A stretch of 37,133 nt of DNA from Mucilaginibacter gilvus (GTDB lineage Bacteria > Bacteroidota > Bacteroidia > Sphingobacteriales > Sphingobacteriaceae), in the NCBI RefSeq assembly GCF_004054195.1, contig NZ_SBIW01000005.1, positions 1 through 37,133 on the forward strand. Reading direction: 5' to 3'. The first letter of the stretch is position 1. Every line of letters starts with the position of its first letter. The notes beneath the pieces were generated by a model. That model worked only from the letters and a program-made list of their open reading frames with translations, was not told the DNA's origin and made no database searches. The position numbers and the translations under genes were made by a program. Below, piece after piece: positions 31,690-37,133 of the stretch.

Positions 31690-32657
31690 GATGGGATACC
31701 TATCTCTAATAACGCGGTGTCTCCTGACGGTTCGAAGCTGCATTCCCCGATTTGTGCAGGTAACAAATACACCTGGCCTTTTGTAACCTCAAAAACTGTT
31801 TGGCCGGAATTTAGCCTGCCGCTGCCTTTTGTGCAGACAAGGATCCTTGGTTCATTAGCCTTGCCTGCCATAAATGGATCGGTTTTTTGATGTTTCCAAA
31901 CGATAAAATGATCTGAACGTAATACCTCCGGCGGTTCATCATGATCAGGCTCTACCGGGCCGATATCTATTTGGCTATAATCTATACAGGCCAGCGCTTC
32001 TTTCACTTGCAGTTCGCGTGGTTTGCCGGTCTTTTTATCCGTCCGGTCCCAATCATACAACCTAAAGGTGACGTCGCTGTTTTCCTGTACTTCAAAAACT
32101 AACAATCCGTCCAAGGTATGAACCGTACCCGCCTTGATCAATACGCTGTCATTAACCTTTGGCTTAAAGCTATGCAGGTACTGACCAACGGTTTTATCGC
32201 GGATCGCCTGCTCCAGTTTTTGAGGCGTAGTGCCCGGTTTTAGTCCGGCGTAGACTAAACTTTCCTGCCTGGTCGAAAGCACCATCCAGGCTTCTGTTTT
32301 GCCATTTTCACCTTTTGGGATATACGCTTTCTGATCGTCTGAGGGATGCACCTGTACCGACAGCACATCATTGCAATCTAAAAACTTTAGCAGCAACGGA
32401 AACCGTTTGAACTGCCCGGCGAACTTACCCATCAGTCCCGCTTCGTCGGTTTTGAAAAGCTCCACCAGTGACTGTCCGCTCAGGTCGCCATCTGCCACTA
32501 AACTGGGGTGATCATCCCGGTCGCTCAGCAACCAGGCTTCGCCGACAGGGCCATCGGGTAAAGGTTCCGACAGGAAGTCCGCTAAATTACGGCCTCCCCA
32601 AAGCCGGTATTGATAGATCGGCGTAAAGCGCAAAGGATAGTAATTAAACTGGTTCAT
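31686..32657 (-). CDS. manA: Class I mannose-6-phosphate isomerase
   Basis: The product has 323 residues, a cupin-type metalloenzyme interconverting mannose-6-phosphate and fructose-6-phosphate in the cytosol. The zinc site is recognisable in LSVQVHPSDDQKA (residues about 100-112), GKTEAWMVL, and the third ligand region KAGTVHTLDGLLVFEVQENS. The short length matches the Bacillus-type ManA group rather than the longer enterobacterial form. The start MNQFNYYPLRFTPIYQYRLW agrees with family N-termini. The stop overlaps the HAD phosphatase start by 4 bases (ATGA), so they are translationally coupled. Confidence 0.94.
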   Translation of the reverse strand: MNQFNYYPLRFTPIYQYRLWGGRNLADFLSEPLPDGPVGEAWLLSDRDDHPSLVADGDLSGQSLVELFKTDEAGLMGKFAGQFKRFPLLLKFLDCNDVLSVQVHPSDDQKAYIPKGENGKTEAWMVLSTRQESLVYAGLKPGTTPQKLEQAIRDKTVGQYLHSFKPKVNDSVLIKAGTVHTLDGLLVFEVQENSDVTFRLYDWDRTDKKTGKPRELQVKEALACIDYSQIDIGPVEPDHDEPPEVLRSDHFIVWKHQKTDPFMAGKANEPRILVCTKGSGRLNSGQTVFEVTKGQVYLLPAQIGECSFEPSGDTALLEIGIPS

Positions 32658-32794
32658 AATTGAGGTATGATATATTCTTTGTCAAAGCGACTTTGATGCT
32701 GTTTTTGTATAAGTTTCTGTACTGCTTAATTAAGGTATAACTGAAATGGTTATTGCTGAGTTCTGGATTTTTATTCCTTTTAATAGAACCATTT

Positions 32795-35116
32795 TCACTC
32801 TAAACAGTTTACAATATCTTTTTCCCGGGCTTTGGGGGTAACTGTCAACGCCTGGATCTTACCGTCTTTATAGCTGCATTCTATTATGGTTTGCCCGGTT
32901 GCGTACAGTTTAAAATGAACATTTAAATCTTTAGGCCAGGCGGGGAATAGGTATATTTTGTTCCCCGCCGTTTGCAACAGCATTTCCTGCAGCCCCGTCA
33001 TACCCGAACCACCCCAGTTATGGTCTGGTGTCCAATCGAAACCCGGCCCCCAGAATGCCGGAAATTTTCTGCCCGAATTTTTAAGTTTATCAAAGGTAAG
33101 CCGCGCAGCCTCATGGGTTAGGCCCAACCTGGCGGCAAACAAATTATCTGGCTTCCAGCCTATGTAACTGCGAAATTTTATAGCCAGGGTATCGTATTTC
33201 CAGGTATTCATGGCTACATCAATGTTAGGTTTGCCTATCCCAAATACGCCATATGGAAAAACAGGGTATAACTGTGGGTTTTCCTCGTTATTGATCCGCT
33301 CCCACGATTTTGCCGGGGCAATGGTTTGGTGCCCGTTGATGTATTGGTAGCTAATAGGGGGGATACGATTCAACATAGCACTAAATTCATACCGTTTGCT
33401 GCTGTCTAAGTTTGCGGGCGATAAAGAAAGTAGCTTTTGTAAAACGGCTCTAAGCCCCGAAATAGTAGTAGTAGAATTATAGGCCATCTTAAAAGTTTCA
33501 CCAGACGAACCCGGGAAAAGTATAAGCTTGCCATCTCCATCCAACTCTTTTGCCCCGCGCCTGAGGGCAAGGTAACGGTAATGTTCATCAAAAAAAGTAA
33601 GGCAGCTTTCAATAAAGGGCAAATAAGGTTTGATGTCTTTGCCGCCATACTCGCCGGTTTCCAGCATCATATAGCAAAATTCTAAAACCGAATCCCAATG
33701 ATATTCCAGCCAGGGGTTATAGTCGACACCGGCATCAAAATCCTTGGGTCGGTTAATACCATATTCAGCAAAATCAGATAAGCCAAAATTGTCTATCTGT
33801 TCGGTAAAGCGTGCGCCTTTGTGGGGCCAGTAGGAATTCGTAGCTAATTCGGCGTTTTTTAATAGACGAAGGTAAAAGTTAAATTCGGGAAGCATCATGT
33901 CAAAATCACCGCTTTTCAGCATTGGATAATACACCAGCCGTTGATTTTGCGCAGTAAAAATGCTGCCGCCCCAATTCCGGAAATCGGGTGTAAAAGCGTA
34001 ATCATTGTTAACAAAAGCCGGGTCGTAAGTAAATAACCCACCATTAAACTTTGTAGGATAATTCCCAAACGCATTGCAAGCCAGCATATAACGGAACAAC
34101 TGGTAATTACGCCCCGATTGCCAGGCGACAGTGTCTTTGCCGGGGTTATTAGGGTTGATATATATATAACTACGCTGCCATAAACGGTGCCACCAGTTTT
34201 GTGAAACCTGCATGGCTTTATGTTCATTATCGAGTTTTTTACCCAAGGAACTGAGTTTGTTTTTCCATTGCTCAATATCGGGTGTTTGTTGTGTATGAAG
34301 CGTTAAAGTTATATTTCTTGACTTTAACGCTTGGATACTTTTCAACTGCCATCCCCGGAAATTTGTATTGATGTACTTGCCGTCTGATACTACATCGGCT
34401 TCCATTTTATCGCCGGTTAGTATACCGCCGAATATTAAATTTTTAATAGGATCGAACATTTGGCTTTTGACCCCGTCAAGCCCCTGCTGATGTACGGTCA
34501 CGTCGAACGCTGTTGGCGCGTGACGGTTCTGGTGATAGAATAATATGCCACCGTTGCGGTAAGCTATGGAGTCTTTATAGGAAACTATTGGCTTGGGCGC
34601 TGCAAACTTGTACGAATTCTCGTTATTTTCAAGGCCTTTTTTTTCCGTATCGTGGTAGCGCCAGGCTTCGTAAGTTACCTTTGCTGATAAAGGCCGGGAG
34701 CCGGTTATATTTAGGTATATGCGGGGGTTAAAAACATCTACCCATATTTTTATTTCTGCTGTCAGCCCATCGGGATTACCCCCTTCAATACTTACATAAC
34801 CATCCTTTAGGTGTAGTGTCTGTTTAAAATTAGTTGAGCTAAATGGATCAGGGGAAAGATGAACTCTTACACGCCCTAACTTTAACAGCGCGTTGTTCTC
34901 ATCATAAGTGCCACTACGGGCTATATAGAACAAAATATCGCCATGCTCAACCCAAACATTCAACCCAATATCGCCGCCGCCACAGGGCATAGATTGTGAT
35001 GAATTTTGGCTTTGAGTATTCCAAACCATATTGTATTTATCTAAATCGGTTGTTTGGGCACAAACAGGAATTTTAGATACTAAAAGAAGTAAAATGACAG
35101 CGGTAAATATTTTCAT
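32795..35116 (-). CDS. Secreted DUF5703 protein, glycosidase-like
   Basis: The product has 773 residues. The signal peptide spans residues 1-20 (IFTAVILLLLVSKIPVCA then Q). The N-terminal beta-sandwich (NMVWNTQSQNSSQSMPCGGG; HGDILFYIARSGTYDENNAL) is the DUF5703 domain. An alpha/alpha-barrel-like region follows from about residue 310 (FRYMLACNAFGNYPTKFNGG; YNPWLEYHWDSVLEFCYMML; FPGSSGETFK), then a small C-terminal beta domain (KLYATGQTIIECSYKDGKIQ). The overall layout resembles GH65/GH95-type enzymes. The substrate is unknown; fucoside or pectic side chains are possible. It is not preceded by the full TTTGCTAAATYGATTTAG box, though a half match lies at 35211. Confidence 0.88.
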   Translation of the reverse strand: MKIFTAVILLLLVSKIPVCAQTTDLDKYNMVWNTQSQNSSQSMPCGGGDIGLNVWVEHGDILFYIARSGTYDENNALLKLGRVRVHLSPDPFSSTNFKQTLHLKDGYVSIEGGNPDGLTAEIKIWVDVFNPRIYLNITGSRPLSAKVTYEAWRYHDTEKKGLENNENSYKFAAPKPIVSYKDSIAYRNGGILFYHQNRHAPTAFDVTVHQQGLDGVKSQMFDPIKNLIFGGILTGDKMEADVVSDGKYINTNFRGWQLKSIQALKSRNITLTLHTQQTPDIEQWKNKLSSLGKKLDNEHKAMQVSQNWWHRLWQRSYIYINPNNPGKDTVAWQSGRNYQLFRYMLACNAFGNYPTKFNGGLFTYDPAFVNNDYAFTPDFRNWGGSIFTAQNQRLVYYPMLKSGDFDMMLPEFNFYLRLLKNAELATNSYWPHKGARFTEQIDNFGLSDFAEYGINRPKDFDAGVDYNPWLEYHWDSVLEFCYMMLETGEYGGKDIKPYLPFIESCLTFFDEHYRYLALRRGAKELDGDGKLILFPGSSGETFKMAYNSTTTISGLRAVLQKLLSLSPANLDSSKRYEFSAMLNRIPPISYQYINGHQTIAPAKSWERINNEENPQLYPVFPYGVFGIGKPNIDVAMNTWKYDTLAIKFRSYIGWKPDNLFAARLGLTHEAARLTFDKLKNSGRKFPAFWGPGFDWTPDHNWGGSGMTGLQEMLLQTAGNKIYLFPAWPKDLNVHFKLYATGQTIIECSYKDGKIQALTVTPKAREKDIVNCLE

Positions 35117-35420
35117 ATATCAAAATACTAAATTACTTGTTGTTTTAACATTTTAACCTTGTTTTGGTAAATCCTATAATCGAATGGTGGAATCGAAGAT
35201 CCGGCTGATTTTCGCTAAATTAGGAGATTCTAATAAGTATTTATTTTACCCATTATTTTTCTCCCGTTTTTAATTACTAACCATAATTAATATGTTAAAA
35301 CCATAAGCTCCTTACCATTTCGTTCATCAGCATTTGTTGCTGCCAAAAATTTAAATTGTCGTCATGGTTTACAGCTCTATTAAGCTCAAATCTTTTAAAT
35401 TTATATTTTAAAAACATGAA
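35117..35420. other. Gene-free upstream region of DUF5703 gene
   Basis: About 300 AT-rich bases with no gene. TTCGCTAAATTAGGAGATT at 35211 resembles half of the shared glycosidase box but in the opposite orientation relative to the gene, so it is weak. The right border (about 35420) is where the AI-2E transporter remnant begins, suggesting an old deletion. Confidence 0.4.
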
Positions 35421-35426
35421 TTATTA

Positions 35427-35666
35427 TTGCCAGATAGCACGGCAGTGATTTGGGTAATGGTGACAGTGCTAGTTACCCATATGATTGATAGTAATGTGTT
35501 GCTGCCATTGGTTGTGGGTTCAAAAGTAAGGATCAATGCACTTGTTACTGTACTCGGCTTAGTGATAGGAGAAATGATATGGGGTATCACCGGCATGTTC
35601 CTTTCCATACCTGTTGTCGCCGTGTTGAAGATCATATTTGACCGGGTGGAAGCGATAAAGCCTTAA
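35427..35666 (+). pseudogene. AI-2E family transporter, C-terminal fragment
   Basis: About 80 residues match the C-terminus of the AI-2E/YdgG-like permease family: MIDSNVLLPLVVGSKVRINA, VTVLGLVIGEMIWGITGMFL, SIPVVAVLKIIFDRVE. Two transmembrane helices are visible. The family has about 350 residues and eight helices, so the first three quarters are missing. No genuine start codon is present; the frame opens at a TTG. It is a relic converging on the TraR/DksA gene. Confidence 0.85.
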
Positions 35667-35705
35667 TAATTACGGAAGATACCGGCAGCGACCAATATGA
35701 TAACC

Positions 35706-36089
35706 TTAAGGTTGTTTCAGTTTAGCTTCCATAGTTTGGGTGGTATGCGGCACCGCGCGCAAACGTTCTTTAGGGATCAACTTCCCGGTGCTGCGGCAAA
35801 TGCCATAGGTTTTATTCTTGATGCGCAGCAGCGCAGCCTCCAGTTGTTCAATGAATTTTTTCTGGCGGGCGGCCAATTGATTTGTCTGTTCCTTTTCATA
35901 CGTGGCAGAACCATCTTCCAGCGTCTTACCTGCAATAGCGGCATCGTCTCCATTAGCGTTCGAAGAATTTAAGGAGCTTGCCAGTTCAATAAATTCTTCT
36001 CTCGCCAACTTAATTTTTTCCTGTATCAGTTCTCTAAATTCCCCAAGTTCGCTATCGCTATACCGGGTTTTCGTTCTTTCTTCGTTCAT
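35706..36089 (-). CDS. TraR/DksA-family protein
   Basis: The product has 127 residues from the Met at 36089 (MNEERTKTRYSDSELGEF), preferred over the Met at 36113, which adds a hydrophobic LLLLIN leader. The coiled-coil N-terminal part (ELIQEKIKLAREEFIELASS) leads to a C-terminal globular part, YGICRSTGKLIPKERLRAVP. This is the short DksA version common in Bacteroidota, in which the four-cysteine zinc finger is reduced to one Cys. DksA-like proteins enter the RNA polymerase secondary channel and modulate transcription with ppGpp. Whether this paralogue is the main DksA is unclear. Bases 36090-36300 carry no other gene. Confidence 0.9.
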   Translation of the reverse strand: MNEERTKTRYSDSELGEFRELIQEKIKLAREEFIELASSLNSSNANGDDAAIAGKTLEDGSATYEKEQTNQLAARQKKFIEQLEAALLRIKNKTYGICRSTGKLIPKERLRAVPHTTQTMEAKLKQP

Positions 36090-36300
36090 CGTGTTTATTA
36101 ACAACAGAAGCACCCTTTAGTTTAAGCCCGCGCCAGGAACATTTCCGGTGTACCGTTAAACCCCTTCTTTGATCCTGAATAGCTTCCATAAGAAATTTAA
36201 TAATCCCATAGCCATTAAATAAAGTAAAAGCCCCGCTTATTTTAAATATAAGCAATACTGTTCCGCTTTGTCAAGAGCAGCGCTAAGCATAAGGCAAATA

Positions 36301-36350
36301 ATGGCAAGCCCTTCGGGCCGGGCTATACGCTGTATCTGCTTCGCAGGATG
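36301..36350. other. GC-rich structured non-coding segment
   Basis: Two small hairpins lie close together: GCCC-TTC-GGGC (36307-36317) and CTGC-TTC-GCAG (36336-36346). On the minus strand the stretch includes CATCCTGCGAAGCAGATACA and GCGTATAGCCCGGCCCGAAG. I have an impression of similar segments near mobile regions of related genomes, but cannot confirm it here. The stretch 36131-36752 has no gene apart from the repeat at 36470. Confidence 0.4.
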
Positions 36351-36469
36351 CCGCTGCTATCCCTCTTGCGGAAAAATGGATGGTCATGCGTGGTGCTAGT
36401 GTTAGTTTTACTTGGATGTATTGTTAGTGAAACTCTTTGCAGTTCTTGGAAACTCTTATCGCCTCCGGC

Positions 36470-36533
36470 TCCAATGGCATTTTTTTATTTAATCGATAAT
36501 TATTTTAAACGAAACGGGTAAAAAGCGCAGCTA
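36470..36533 (-). repeat. 64-bp repeat, inverted copy of 29259-29323
   Basis: On the minus strand this begins with TTAGCTGCGCTTTTTACCCG and ends at ATGCCATTGGAG, matching 29259-29323 at both ends. The ATG opens a frame of only 18 codons (MPLEPEAIRVSKNCKEFH), sharing MPLExxAI with the other copy. The AT-rich middle could hold a promoter. This suggests a duplicated 5' gene end or element border. Confidence 0.6.
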
Positions 36534-36752
36534 AAATCAAGCCCGGATCTGTCGTCGGGTTGCAAGAGACTACGGCATAAACGGTTTCCTCCCCAAAGGG
36601 TCCCCTCCAATTATTCCGTTTCCTCTTGCCCGCTGCCGGGCTTTACGATTTGCTTTCTTTTTTCCCTTTTTCTTTTAAAAATAATCAATCAGGGCAAGGC
36701 GGCGAAAAGGAAAAGCAAATAACAAATTATTCATTATTAAACATTTAAAATT

Positions 36753-37028
36753 ATGCTATTCACAGGAAGACTAACCGCAAAGGCAACCATCAATGCGGTC
36801 AAAGGGGACAAACAGGTAATCAATTTTACCGTAGCCATTAACCAAAAATGGAAAAACAAAGCGGGCGAAAAAAAGGAAAAAACCGCATTCGTTGACTGTG
36901 CCTACTGGCGCAACTCCGGCATTGCCGAATACCTAACCAAAGGCGCAGTAGTTGAAATTTCGGGATGGATGGAAGCGCAGGGCTACCAAAGCAAAAAAGA
37001 CGGCATCCGTGCATGGATATACCGCTGA
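36753..37028 (+). pseudogene. ssb: Single-stranded DNA-binding protein, truncated
   Basis: Residues 1-88 match the SSB OB fold as found on Bacteroidota conjugative elements: FTGRLTAKATINAVKGDKQV, INFTVAINQKWKN, KTAFVDCAYWRNSGIAEYLT and KGAVVEISGWMEAQGYQSKK. The frame ends at AWIYR-stop where the IS21-like end begins. The last OB strand and the acidic C-terminal tail that recruits partner proteins are lost. SSB binds ssDNA in replication and conjugal transfer. The preceding bases contain an AT-rich leader. This copy is probably non-functional. Confidence 0.85.
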
Positions 37029-37133
37029 TATTGACCACCTGATTCCGGCGGAATGTGACCAGTGATTCCGCGTCAAATTGACCACCCCATTCCGGGGCAA
37101 ACTGACCAGGCATTCCGGGCCAAATTGACCACC
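37026..37133 (+). mobile_element. End of an IS21-like insertion sequence (runs off window)
   Basis: From 37026 on, the sequence is a set of motifs about 22-24 bases apart: ATTGACCACCTGATTCCGG, AATGTGACCAGTGATTCCG, AATTGACCACCCCATTCCGG, AACTGACCAGGCATTCCGG, AATTGACCACC. Multiple terminal repeats of this kind are typical of IS21-family ends, where IstA binds. The transposase genes would lie to the right, outside the window. It interrupts ssb. The motif (TTCCGG spaced with TTGACCA) is shared with the ends of the four MITEs. Confidence 0.7.

Overview
The window looks like chromosome of a Bacteroidota bacterium of the Sphingobacteriaceae type (Mucilaginibacter/Pedobacter-like). This is inferred from the 5S rRNA, from -7 promoter elements of the TAnnTTTG type, and from the families present: GyrI-fused AraC, DUF1801, DUF5703, arabinan hydrolases, and tRNA-targeted serine recombinase. 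No species call can be made from sequence alone.

Layout. 1-410: 5S rRNA, presumably the end of an rRNA operon, with its terminator. About 460-2450: a graveyard of decayed mobile-element genes (a RepA-like ATPase broken by stop and frameshifts, plus unidentified fragments), ending in a strong bidirectional terminator and tandem tRNA-3'-end-like and CGCTACGAAT repeats that look like old attachment sites. 2521-4365: a small operon of AraC/GyrI regulator, VOC protein and DUF1801 protein. 4548-10110: an island whose serine recombinase (frameshifted) is encoded antisense through a tRNA 3' end and its terminator. The cargo is a small unknown protein, a HEPN-domain protein with a probable degenerate nucleotidyltransferase domain, an XRE regulator, and an AbiEii-type nucleotidyltransferase with a winged-helix partner and a palindromic operator. 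10574-18490: a pectin/arabinan degradation cluster (GH2, a GH5-like protein split by an in-frame stop, a GH43 endo-arabinanase, and a GH127-type beta-L-arabinofuranosidase). Three of its genes share an upstream box, TTTGCTAAATYGATTTAG. 18950-23932: small redox and regulatory genes (truncated AraC, NmrA-like plus intact AraC, HxlR facing DoxX plus an NAD(P)H:quinone-reductase-like SDR, VOC). 24239-32657: a sugar-phosphate/storage cluster, partly eroded (truncated acetate kinase, unknown protein, alpha-glucan phosphorylase-like protein, DUF2383, enoyl-CoA hydratase remnant, group II intron remnant, HAD phosphatase, mannose-6-phosphate isomerase). 32795-35116: a secreted DUF5703 protein. 35427-37133: AI-2E transporter remnant, TraR/DksA protein, and an ssb truncated by the end of an IS21-like element.

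The most unusual thing in the window is a family of 171-172 bp elements with 12-bp terminal inverted repeats (TGGATATTCCGG), present four times (10222, 18841, 24487, 30733). Two copies 20 kb apart are identical over 171 bp. Their ends carry tandem TATTCCGG...TTGACCA-type motifs resembling those of the IS21-like end at 37026-37133, so they look like non-autonomous IS21 derivatives (MITEs). At least three copies sit exactly where a gene is cut: an araC paralogue, acetate kinase and a group II intron reverse transcriptase. The same end supplies both truncated proteins that read into it with the same tail and stop (DQAIP-stop). No CRISPR array or riboswitch was seen, and no SusC/SusD pair accompanies the glycosidases inside the window.
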